Below, in pieces: positions 36,410-44,931 of a stretch of 64,000 nt of DNA. Origin of the DNA: Sphingobium sp. KCTC 72723 (GTDB lineage: Bacteria; Pseudomonadota; Alphaproteobacteria; Sphingomonadales; Sphingomonadaceae); assembly GCF_014280435.1 (NCBI RefSeq), contig NZ_CP060388.1:992001-1056000 (forward strand), in the 5' to 3' direction. The position numbers were made by a program, and so were the translations under genes. The notes beneath the pieces are model-generated. The model was not told where the DNA came from, did no database searches, and worked only from the letters and a program-made list of their open reading frames with translations. How positions within the stretch are numbered: position 1 is the first letter of the stretch; every line of letters starts with the position of its first letter.

Positions 36410-37289
36410 GGTTGCTGGCTTTGAGTTGGAGATAGATGAAGGCGAACAGGCGAGTGAAGAGATAGTCGATCTGAAGGGCCGTCTCGAGCGGCTCCTGCCA
36501 GATTTCCGAGTGCCGGATTCGATGGGTGTTGCCGATCTTGGTGAGCGCGTCCGCCTCGACGCTCAGGGTCGCACGCAGCTTGGATTCTGGCCGTGCGGCA
36601 TAGTTCAACATGGCGTCGGCTGTGAGGCGTTTGTCATTGCCAGGCTCAAGCGTCTTGATGCGTTCAAAGGCATCCCAGAGTTTCTCCAGGCCATCGCTAC
36701 GGTCCTCATGTTTGGGCGCGAGAATACGCAGGCGCGCCGTCTCGAGGAGACGATCGGTTTCCGCGTCGCCGGTCGCGAACCGCGCCTGCATCAGGGCGAC
36801 GCGAAGCGTTGCCGGCAAAAGCCGCTGAATCCTGCCCTCTGGCGTCATCTCGAAAGCGAGCCCGTTGCGCGCGAAGAGGCGATTCACCTCAGCGATAAAG
36901 GCGGCGAGGCCGGGATCGCGATCCCAGGCAAGGTGATAATGATCGAAAAAACCATGCCAACTGCCTTCAACGGGTTGTCCAACCGCCCTCGCGCAGAATT
37001 CGAGAAGATCGAGGATGACCGGCGTCTCTGGCAATTTGTTGGGACGCAGGGGCCACTCGATCTGCGGCACCTCGGCTTCGAGCATGAAGGCAAAGGCCGA
37101 TCGGTCGCAGCCACAAGGGCGCTTCCCCGCGTCCGGACATGCCAACGGGAACCGATAACCGAAGGAGGCATCGTCCAGGCGGGTTTCGATCAGGCTATGA
37201 AGGCCGCCCCAAAGACGTTCATCGATCGATTCTGAGGCACGCGGCAGAGCGCCGAATTCGCGATCTGTGAAATAGTCGTCAGTCATCAT
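36399..37289 (-). CDS. Hypothetical partner of the STAND nuclease
   Basis: A 296-residue, mostly helical protein. The C-terminal third holds a pattern I associate with abortive-infection-type proteins (KLWDAFERIKTLEPGNDK, then LTKIGNTHRIRHSE and a final hydrophobic helix). No canonical HEPN Rx4-6H motif is clear. The first residues are acidic (TDDYFTDREFG). Tandem ATGs at 37289 and 37286 are used as start; a longer form from 37331 is possible. The 11-base overlap with the STAND gene implies a two-gene operon and a shared role. The function is not known. Confidence 0.65.
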   Translation of the reverse strand: MMTDDYFTDREFGALPRASESIDERLWGGLHSLIETRLDDASFGYRFPLACPDAGKRPCGCDRSAFAFMLEAEVPQIEWPLRPNKLPETPVILDLLEFCARAVGQPVEGSWHGFFDHYHLAWDRDPGLAAFIAEVNRLFARNGLAFEMTPEGRIQRLLPATLRVALMQARFATGDAETDRLLETARLRILAPKHEDRSDGLEKLWDAFERIKTLEPGNDKRLTADAMLNYAARPESKLRATLSVEADALTKIGNTHRIRHSEIWQEPLETALQIDYLFTRLFAFIYLQLKASNRAA

Positions 37290-37521
37290 GGGCAATCGTG
37301 GTCTCGGTTCATTATCTCGTTTCGACGGCATAGCTTATGTCGCTCACAGATTCACGGCGTGATGTCCGCAGCGTGGTCGACGGCGCACTCGTAGGATCAC
37401 CCTTGCTTTCAATCCGCAGGGATCGGGAGGCCAACTGTTATCGTGAAGGCCCCATCGAGGCGCCGCGGCAAGATCGATACCAGAACATTGTGTTCCGGTC
37501 GGTGGAAAGGCACCTTGCGGC

Positions 37522-38433
37522 ATGACTTCAAACGACCCCCACCGTCATCATTATGTACCGCAATTCTATCTCAGCCAATTCGCGTGCCATGATGATGAGA
37601 ACAAAGTTACCACGCTGGCTGCCTATAACGGCGGTGACATCGTCGCCGAACGGAAGTCAATTTCCCGGATCGGATATGAAGAGAAGTTGCACGATTATGA
37701 GTTCAAAGGGGAAAAGCGGTCGATCGAAGGAACGATCAACGATCAGATCGAAACCCCGTTCACGCAGGGAAGCACATGGCGCAAAGTCACGTCTGGCCGC
37801 ACGGCGGAGCTAGACGAAACCGACATTGAGCCACTCTATGGGCTCATCCATCATCTTCAACGCCGCAATCTCGAGGCACTGCGTTTCATCGAGATGGAAC
37901 AGGCGCGCATTCGACGCCACGGTTTCTCGGCTGACGACACTGAGGAAGAGCGAACGATGCACGCTGCACTTGCCGCGCATCCCGATGCCGTCCGTGCCTT
38001 CTTTCACGAAGGAATTTTGCAGGAAGCACCCTATCTGGATGACGCTGCCGAGCTTGGCATGCTGGTCTATCGGACCGGGCTGCGGCTTCGAACATCGACC
38101 AACCCCGTCATTGCCATTGGCTTGCCGGGCGAAGAAGCAGGACGCAAACGGGCTAATGGTGACGCTGCCCGAGCATGGTGGCTGCCGCTGACACCTCACT
38201 GCGGCGTGGTGATGACCCTTGGGGCGTCGTTCACGGGCCATTCGAACGCAGCGATCCCGGACGACAGCGCCCAGGGACTCAACCGCCACTATCTGGTGCA
38301 ACTTCTCCAAGCCCTGTCGGTGCGCTACGTTCTCGCCGAAGATCAGCACATTGAGAGCGATCTCAAATGGGCGGGTTACCGCATCGAAGTGCGGACAAAT
38401 CAGGGTTTCAGATACCGCAAGCCGCGCGACTAG
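37522..38433 (+). CDS. DUF4238 family protein
   Basis: The 303-residue product begins with the DUF4238 signature (HRHHYVPQFYLSQFA, residues 7-21) and has the expected central helical part and C-terminal strands. DUF4238 proteins occur often in defence and mobile islands but have no proven biochemical function; the N-terminal histidines suggest a catalytic or metal site. It is divergent from the STAND operon (190-base gap) and its stop overlaps the convergent restriction-endonuclease-like gene by four bases. Confidence 0.8.
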   Translation: MTSNDPHRHHYVPQFYLSQFACHDDENKVTTLAAYNGGDIVAERKSISRIGYEEKLHDYEFKGEKRSIEGTINDQIETPFTQGSTWRKVTSGRTAELDETDIEPLYGLIHHLQRRNLEALRFIEMEQARIRRHGFSADDTEEERTMHAALAAHPDAVRAFFHEGILQEAPYLDDAAELGMLVYRTGLRLRTSTNPVIAIGLPGEEAGRKRANGDAARAWWLPLTPHCGVVMTLGASFTGHSNAAIPDDSAQGLNRHYLVQLLQALSVRYVLAEDQHIESDLKWAGYRIEVRTNQGFRYRKPRD

Positions 38434-38873
38434 AGCCCGATCGAATCCACCCGCCCGTTCTCGCTTACGAACAGAAGGACGACAGCCAGCTTTGCCAGTC
38501 CACCGCGGGTTTCCTCGAAGAGGCGTCGATATCGAGGAAAATCCGGGAGCGCTATTGCGATAACGGCGGCCGGATGAGCCGTTTGAAGCCGCAGGGCTTT
38601 GAGCATTGCCTGCGCATACCAATGAGCAGCCTGGTTCGTGGGATTGGTCGGCTTTGTCTGGCCAGCTCTTCGTGGATCCCGATATGTCTTCGAGGGCCAG
38701 CCTTTGGCTTCCACATATAATTCCACCGCTCCTTTGCTCGCGTGGACGTCGACGCCTCGCTCCTTGGAGCGTGTGTCGGCCTTCGACCGGATGGACCAAT
38801 CGCTGGCGAGCAGGAAACTAGCCACGGCATCGGCAACATTCCCTTCCCAGAACCAGTCTTGGGTGACATCCAC
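38430..38873 (-). CDS. Small restriction-endonuclease-like (PD-(D/E)xK) protein
   Basis: The 147-residue product is essentially one nuclease fold. The putative active site reads D42 (RGVDVHA) followed by E55-x-K57 (YVEAKGW), the D...ExK arrangement of Mrr-like endonucleases. It has no visible DNA-recognition domain. This size could be a stand-alone nuclease effector or a trimmed restriction enzyme. It is convergent with the DUF4238 gene and divergent from the HEPN gene (83-base gap). Any link to a methylase is not apparent. Confidence 0.7.
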   Translation of the reverse strand: MDVTQDWFWEGNVADAVASFLLASDWSIRSKADTRSKERGVDVHASKGAVELYVEAKGWPSKTYRDPRRAGQTKPTNPTNQAAHWYAQAMLKALRLQTAHPAAVIAIALPDFPRYRRLFEETRGGLAKLAVVLLFVSENGRVDSIGL

Positions 38874-38956
38874 GTCGGTTATCCTTGAGTCCCGCTGGCC
38901 AAATAGTCAGACGACCCGCAATATGCCCGTAACGCAAGAGCAAGAACAAGAAGCCC

Positions 38957-39985
38957 ATGGCCACCGACCCTCCCGCGCAGTCCAGGATCTGGTCCTACAA
39001 GATCGACGAATGCGACGTAGAAGATCGTGACGCGCTGGTGCGGTTCCGGGCTCGTTCGGAGAACTGGTCGGAGCTTTTACGAGGCGATCCCGCGCACTCG
39101 ATATCATCCCAGTTCAATGACATGCTCTGGCAGGACGCTGCCTGGCGTATGGCCAATGAAGCGCGGCGTTACGCCCAGGAAGATGGTCCCAATGCGTCCG
39201 TGGCGCCCATTCTCGGCGCCATGCTCGACCGTGGATATGTTGCAGGACAAGTGATTGCGATTGGTCGACTGCTTGAGAAGTCAAATCCGCGACAGCCGCA
39301 GCGCGGCGTTGTGTCGCTACGTCGAGTTGTAGACGAGATCCGCGCGGACAGAGATCTTTTCACTCGAGAGATCTTCGTTTGCCAGGATGGCTTGCCCTAT
39401 GACTGGGAGAGTGCGCGCGAAAGAGACGTCGCAACGTGGATGACCAAGCACGACCCGAACGAAGGCGCGCAAATGCAGTGGCTACCGACCCAAGGGCCTG
39501 ATGCGTGGATGACAGCGAAGCAGCAACACGACCTGTTCGACAAATTGTCGGGAACAGATTCACAGGTGCGAACGCGCACGGATGATCTGGGCGACGCTGT
39601 GCTTGATGGGCTGGATAGCGTGCTCGGAGACCAAGTCTTCACGGACTTACTGGCTCTGAGGAACAAAACCATAGCGCATGCCGCAGACACGTTCTCGCGG
39701 GCGCAAGCGGCTGGTCTGAGACAGGGCCTCAATCTGGAAGAGTTTGCGCGCGCGCACTACCTTCTGCTCGGCGTACTGCAGGCGGTTTCAGCCTGCCTTC
39801 TTTATGGCGAGTGGCGAGGTAGCGCCGTCCCGGTCCCCCAACATGACCAGTTCGCCCATCTGGGAAGCGTGTTCGTGCCCGAGGGCCGCATGAAGGAGCT
39901 TCGGGCATACTGGCGCCAACATTGCGACGAGCGGGATGGCTGGCTTAGCACTGCTTATCATGAGGTGATACCGAAGGCCGAGTGA
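38957..39985 (+). CDS. HEPN-domain protein, putative RNase effector
   Basis: The 342-residue product carries, at about residues 235-245, the HEPN ribonuclease motif R-x5-H as LRNKTIAHAAD, within a helical context (an upstream DQVFTDLLALRNK helix). AbiU2-like and other HEPN proteins with this RNK-IAH form act as abortive-infection or toxin RNases. The N-terminal about 200 residues are not recognised. No obvious MNT antitoxin gene accompanies it. It is the last gene of the defence-like block. Confidence 0.65.
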   Translation: MATDPPAQSRIWSYKIDECDVEDRDALVRFRARSENWSELLRGDPAHSISSQFNDMLWQDAAWRMANEARRYAQEDGPNASVAPILGAMLDRGYVAGQVIAIGRLLEKSNPRQPQRGVVSLRRVVDEIRADRDLFTREIFVCQDGLPYDWESARERDVATWMTKHDPNEGAQMQWLPTQGPDAWMTAKQQHDLFDKLSGTDSQVRTRTDDLGDAVLDGLDSVLGDQVFTDLLALRNKTIAHAADTFSRAQAAGLRQGLNLEEFARAHYLLLGVLQAVSACLLYGEWRGSAVPVPQHDQFAHLGSVFVPEGRMKELRAYWRQHCDERDGWLSTAYHEVIPKAE

Positions 39986-40509
39986 CGGCAGATGCCTCTG
40001 ATGCATACCTGATAGGTGCCATGACGAGGCAACGATATCGGAATGATGGCTGCGAAGGAACGAAAAGCTACCCAAAGCGGGCGCGCCGACGCTTCTCAAG
40101 ACGCAGGCTGGCCCTGGCCGATCGGCAAGTCACCCAACCGGTTGCTCCTAGATTAGCGTTGACGGGGCCACATTAGCAATGGTCGAAAATATCCGCGATC
40201 CTAAAGGCGTTGATGCGCAAGCAGCAGGCTATGCGTTGCCGCTGATACTCGCGCCTGAAGGTGGCACCACAACCACCTCGATATCCCATGCAGTACGAAG
40301 TGTTTCGAGCAGCATGAGGCTTTGATCGCCGAGTTGCTGCGCGGTCCGGATGCTCCGGCGGGAAGCAGCCAATTTCGCTGCCTCGCCGCCCCCGAGCACG
40401 GGGTCGCTGTCGGCACCCCCAAAGTGAGAGCGGTGCCGATCTAAGGTTAAAGAGTGGAGTACCTCACCGCGACATGACGGGTCGGGGCTGCAGTACAGAC
40501 CGCGACAGG
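39986..40509. other. Gene-poor stretch between defence and metal blocks
   Basis: About 520 bases with no convincing gene. A short plus-strand frame from about 40179 (MVENIRDPKGVDAQ...) ends after roughly 48 codons and has no recognisable family. The stretch may be a decayed gene or a join between two cargo insertions. No terminal inverted repeats of an insertion sequence were seen. Confidence 0.4.
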
Positions 40510-40536
40510 CCGCCCTGACGATCTTCGCCAGGGCGG
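40510..40536 (-). terminator. Hairpin downstream of czcA
   Basis: CCGCCCTG (40510-40517) and CAGGGCGG (40529-40536) form an 8-bp stem with an 11-base loop. It begins seven bases after the czcA stop codon on the minus strand. A T-run is lacking on that strand, so it may be a weak or Rho-assisted stop. Confidence 0.55.
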
Positions 40537-40543
40537 TTTACTG

Positions 40544-43500
40544 TCACGCCCGCACGACCTCCGCCGGCGGTTCTTTGGCAGTCTTCCGTTTAGCCAAAAT
40601 TCGGAACATCAGCGCCGATATCGCCGGAAGAACCAGCAGCGTCAGCGCCGTCGAGGTGATGAGTCCCCCGATCACAACGGTCGCAAGCGGCCTTTGCACC
40701 TCGGCTCCGGTTCCGGTGGCAAGCGCCATCGGGATGAAGCCCAGGCTCGCGACCAAGGCCGTCATCAGAACCGGCCGTACTCGTTCCATCGCGCCACCAA
40801 TGATCGCGCCGTCGATCCCTTCGCCGTCATCAAGCCGCTTGCGGATCGCGCTCATCATGACAAGGCCGTTGAGAACCGCCACGCCCGAAAGCGCGATGAA
40901 CCCGACCGACGCGGTGATGGAGAAGGGTATCCCGCGCAGGGCCAGAGCAAACACACCTCCGGCCAGCGCCATGGGAACGGCCGTAAACACGACCAGCGCC
41001 GGCCAGGCACCGCCCAGTGCCATGTAGAGCAGCGCGAAGATCAGGACGAAGCAAAGCGGCACGACGATCGCCAACCGCTCGGAAGCGGACTGAAGGCTCT
41101 CGAACTGGCCGCCCCATTCGGTGAAGGTGCCGGCGGGCAGCTTCACATCGGCGATCTTCGCCTGGGCTTCGGCGACGAATCCGCCAAGATCGCGGCCGCG
41201 CACATTGGCCTGGATGACGACCATCCGCTTACCGTTCTCCCGGCTGATCTGGTTGAGCCCCTCGGTGTAAGTGAAGCGCGCCACTTCGCTGAGCGGGATG
41301 GAACGCGCGTTCCCGGCGCCGTTGGATGGTAGCATTACCGGGATCGAGCCCAGCGTGTCGATATCGTCGCGCTGTGCGTCGGGCAGACGCACCACGACAG
41401 CGAAGCGCCGATCGCCTTCGAACAACAAGCCCGCTTCGCGTCCACCCAGGGCGGCCGCGACCGTACTGGCGACCTCCTCGACCGACAGGCCGTAACGGCC
41501 CGCCGCCTGGCGATCGATCTTGATGTCGAAGGTCGGCGCACCAGATGTCTGTTCCGCCTGCACGTCCGCCGCGCCTGGAATGGTCCTCAGCGCGGTTGCG
41601 ATCCGGCCCGCCGCTTCGCTCATGGCATCGAGATCGTCGCCATAGAGCTTGACTGCCACGTCCGAGCGAACGCCCGCGATCAACTCGTTGAACCGCATCT
41701 GGATCGGTTGCTGGATTTCGGTGCGGTTGCCGATCAGCGGCTTCATCCGTTCCTCGATCCGCCGAAGGATATCCTCCTTGGATTTGACCTCGGCGGGCCA
41801 CTCCTTTTCAGGCTTGGGGATGACATAGGTATCGGACGCATTAGGCGGCATCGGATCGGTACCCAGATCGGCATTGCCGTTCTTGGAAAAGACCAATGCA
41901 ACCTCGGGCAACGTCTTGAGTGCATTTTCGATCTGGAGCTGCATCGCGGTCGACTGGTCGATCGAGGCGGACGGAATACGGAAGTTGGTGACCGTGATGT
42001 CCTTCTCGTCGAGCTGCGGCATGAACTCTTGTCCAAGCGTGCCGAACAGCAACACCGCCGCAGCAAACACGCCTACGCCGCCCATGATGAACGGCATTGG
42101 CCGCGCCACTGCGCGGGTGAGCGCCGGCTGATATTTTTCCTTGAACCAGCGGATCGATCTGACCTCGGTCTCGCTGACCTTGCCGGTCACCAGCAACGCA
42201 ACCATCGCCGGCACGAACGTGATCGACAGGATGAACGCGCTGGCCAGCGCCAGCATCAGCGTGATCGCCATCGGTGCGAAGGTCTTGCCCTCCACGCCCT
42301 GGAAGGTGAGCAAAGGTATGAACACGAGGAAGATGATCGCCTGGCCATAGACCGTTGGCCGGACCATCTCCTGCGCGGCGTGAGTGGTTTCGGTGAGGCG
42401 TTCGAGTCGGGTTAGGAGTCTTCCTTCCTTGTGCTGCCGTTCGGCGAGGCGCCGGAGCGCGTTTTCGACGATGATGACCGCGCCATCGACAATCAGGCCG
42501 AAATCCAGCGCGCCGAGACTCATCAGATTGCCCGAGACACCCAGCTCATTCATGCCCGCCGCGGTCATCAACATGGTGATCGGAATCACCGCCGCAGTGA
42601 TGAGCGCGGCGCGGATGTTGCCGAGCAGCAGGAACAGCACGACGATGACCAGCAGTGCGCCTTCGACCAGATTCTTCTCGACCGTGGCGATGGTCGCATT
42701 GACCAGCTTGGAGCGATTATAGGCTTGGCTTGCGACAACATCCGGCGGCAGCGTCTTGTTGATTTCGACCAGCTTGTCGGCGACGCGATTGGCAACGATG
42801 CGGCTGTTCTCGCCAGTGAGCATCAGGATAGTCGAGATGACTGCTTCCGACCCGCCGACGCTGCCAGATCCGGTCCGCACCGCGCCCCCGATGACGACCT
42901 GGCCGACGTCCTTCACGCGCACCGGGACGCCGGCACGCGTGGCGATCACCGCTTCCTCGATGTCGGCGACCGAGCGCAGCCGCGCGTCGGCGCGGACGAG
43001 GAAGGATTCACCGGCACGGCGGACATAATTGGAGCCTGCCGACAGGTTCGACCGTTCGAGCGCGTCGGCGAGGTCAGTGACCGAGACGCCATAGGATGCA
43101 AGCGCGGTCAGATTGGGCTCGACGACATATTGTTTCACATAGCCGCCGTTGGAATCGACACCGGCAACACCTTGCACGGTGCGCATCTGCGGCCTGATGA
43201 TCCAATCCTGGACCGTTCGCAGATAAGCGGCCTTGGCAACCACCGTGGTCAGTTTCTCGCCCTCGGGCGTCAGATAGGAACCATCGGACTGCCAGCCGGG
43301 CTGACCATCGACCACCTTAACGCCCTTGCCGTCGGGATGTTCGAACGCGACGCTGAACATGAAGATCTCGCCCAGACCCGTCGTGAGCGGCGCGAGTTGG
43401 GGTTGAACGCCAGCAGGCAGGCTGTCCTTGGCCTGAGCGACCCGTTCGGTCACCTGCTGCCGAGCAAAATAGATGTCGGTGCTGTCCTTGAAGACCGCGG

Positions 43501-43780
43501 TGACCTGGCTGAACCCGTTACGCGTGAGCGAGCGGGTCGTCTGCAGACCGGGAATACCGGCAAGCGCTGTCTCGACGGGAAAGGTGACCTGCTTCTCCAT
43601 GTCGACCGGTCCGAGGGTCGGCACGAAGCTGTTGATCTGGACCTGGCGGTTGGTGACGTCCGGGACCGCGTCGATCGGCAGCAGGGTGATCTGCCAGGCA
43701 CCGAACAGGACGACGAGGAAGGTGATGAACACAACGGCCCATCGCGCTCTGACCGAGAGCCCTAATATGCGCGCGATCAT
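40544..43780 (-). CDS. czcA: Heavy-metal RND efflux pump, CzcA/CnrA type
   Basis: The inner-membrane pump of a tripartite exporter driven by the proton gradient. The 1078-residue product has the usual 12 transmembrane helices with two large periplasmic loops. The proton-relay helix 4 reads DFGLIVDGAVIIVEN, the DFGx3DGAx3VEN signature of divalent-cation (Zn/Co/Cd/Ni) HME-RND pumps rather than the Cu/Ag class. The start overlaps czcB by four bases. The metal range is inferred from this signature and the neighbours. Confidence 0.93.
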   Translation of the reverse strand: MIARILGLSVRARWAVVFITFLVVLFGAWQITLLPIDAVPDVTNRQVQINSFVPTLGPVDMEKQVTFPVETALAGIPGLQTTRSLTRNGFSQVTAVFKDSTDIYFARQQVTERVAQAKDSLPAGVQPQLAPLTTGLGEIFMFSVAFEHPDGKGVKVVDGQPGWQSDGSYLTPEGEKLTTVVAKAAYLRTVQDWIIRPQMRTVQGVAGVDSNGGYVKQYVVEPNLTALASYGVSVTDLADALERSNLSAGSNYVRRAGESFLVRADARLRSVADIEEAVIATRAGVPVRVKDVGQVVIGGAVRTGSGSVGGSEAVISTILMLTGENSRIVANRVADKLVEINKTLPPDVVASQAYNRSKLVNATIATVEKNLVEGALLVIVVLFLLLGNIRAALITAAVIPITMLMTAAGMNELGVSGNLMSLGALDFGLIVDGAVIIVENALRRLAERQHKEGRLLTRLERLTETTHAAQEMVRPTVYGQAIIFLVFIPLLTFQGVEGKTFAPMAITLMLALASAFILSITFVPAMVALLVTGKVSETEVRSIRWFKEKYQPALTRAVARPMPFIMGGVGVFAAAVLLFGTLGQEFMPQLDEKDITVTNFRIPSASIDQSTAMQLQIENALKTLPEVALVFSKNGNADLGTDPMPPNASDTYVIPKPEKEWPAEVKSKEDILRRIEERMKPLIGNRTEIQQPIQMRFNELIAGVRSDVAVKLYGDDLDAMSEAAGRIATALRTIPGAADVQAEQTSGAPTFDIKIDRQAAGRYGLSVEEVASTVAAALGGREAGLLFEGDRRFAVVVRLPDAQRDDIDTLGSIPVMLPSNGAGNARSIPLSEVARFTYTEGLNQISRENGKRMVVIQANVRGRDLGGFVAEAQAKIADVKLPAGTFTEWGGQFESLQSASERLAIVVPLCFVLIFALLYMALGGAWPALVVFTAVPMALAGGVFALALRGIPFSITASVGFIALSGVAVLNGLVMMSAIRKRLDDGEGIDGAIIGGAMERVRPVLMTALVASLGFIPMALATGTGAEVQRPLATVVIGGLITSTALTLLVLPAISALMFRILAKRKTAKEPPAEVVRA

Positions 43781-44931
43781 TCCGCCGACTCCTTGCCAAG
43801 CTCGGCCTTGAGAAGGAAGGCATTGGTGGTGGCGATCACCGTGTTTGCAGGGAGGCCCGAGGCAATCTCGACCATGCCGCCGCTGCGCGTTCCAACCCGC
43901 ACGGTCTGCGCCTTGAATCCCTGGCGGGTTCGCACGAACACCACCGAGCGATCCCCTAGCGTCTGGACCGCATCCTGCGGCACATTCACGCCTGAGGCCG
44001 CATCGCCGCCGCTGGCGAAGATACGCGCCTGGACGAGTTGGCCGGGCGCGATCAGGCCGCCGCCTCCGCTTGGCGTCACGACCACCGTCGCTTGCCGCGT
44101 CTGCGGATCGACCACGCCGGTCGCCGAGCGGACCTTGCCTTCCACTTTCTGGCCGTTGTTGGTCGTCAGCTCGACCCTGTCACCCGCCTTCACACGCAAT
44201 GCGTCCGCTGCCGGCATGCTCGCCTCGATCTGAAGGCGGCGCGGATCGGCGACACGGAACAGCTCGGTCTCGGCCTGCACAAACGCGCCGAGATTGACGG
44301 GTGCGGATGTTATACGGCCGGAGATCGAACTGACCACCGCAACCGACCTGCCGTCGCGCGAGACCTTTGCCGCGCTGGCGGCAGCGCTCGCTTGCCGGGC
44401 TTCGGCCTGAGCGACCGCCAGATTGGCTTCGGCGGTCTCATAGTCTGCCCGGGGCGACACCCCTTGATTGAGCAGTATTCGCTCGCGCGCCAGTTGTCGG
44501 CTTGCAAGCGTAACCCTTGCGGCAGCCGTACTGCGATCGGCGGCGATCGCCGACGCATCGCGGCTCTCGACAAGGGCGATCGTTTCGCCCGCGCTGACCG
44601 GATCACCGATCCGCTTGAAGATCCGGGTAACGGTGCCCGCTGCCCGGGCAGTGAGCACCGCTTCGGCGTCAGGCGTTGCCTCGACGGTGGCACTGGCGAG
44701 GATGATGCCGGCGACGCCACCGGCTGCCGCTTGTGCAAGGCCAATCCCCGAGGTCTTGATACCATCCTGGGTGATCACGACCGTGTCGGTTGGAGCGGCG
44801 GAGGCGGCCGCCTCCGTCTCGGCTGTCGGTGCGGACGGGCCAGTCATCCTGGCGACACCGAAACCGGCAAGGGCGGCGAGGACAAGACCGATCGCGGCCC
44901 CGGCATAAAGCTTGTTGCGTTCGGGGTTCAT
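43777..44931 (-). CDS. czcB: RND periplasmic adaptor (membrane fusion protein), CzcB type
   Basis: A 384-residue adaptor joining pump and outer-membrane channel. It has a single N-terminal membrane anchor (AAIGLVLAALAGFGVARM), a lipoyl/hairpin section rich in alanine and glutamine (AEANLAVAQAEARQASAAAS) and a beta-barrel domain (AGDRVELTTNNGQKVEGKV). No His-rich metal-binding N-terminus as in some CzcB proteins is present. Four-base overlaps with czcA and czcC indicate one operon. Confidence 0.92.
   Translation of the reverse strand: MNPERNKLYAGAAIGLVLAALAGFGVARMTGPSAPTAETEAAASAAPTDTVVITQDGIKTSGIGLAQAAAGGVAGIILASATVEATPDAEAVLTARAAGTVTRIFKRIGDPVSAGETIALVESRDASAIAADRSTAAARVTLASRQLARERILLNQGVSPRADYETAEANLAVAQAEARQASAAASAAKVSRDGRSVAVVSSISGRITSAPVNLGAFVQAETELFRVADPRRLQIEASMPAADALRVKAGDRVELTTNNGQKVEGKVRSATGVVDPQTRQATVVVTPSGGGGLIAPGQLVQARIFASGGDAASGVNVPQDAVQTLGDRSVVFVRTRQGFKAQTVRVGTRSGGMVEIASGLPANTVIATTNAFLLKAELGKESAE

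Noticed and set aside
42431..43765. A 444-codon plus-strand frame opposite czcA
   Set aside because: Antisense shadow; the RND motifs on the minus strand are unambiguous.
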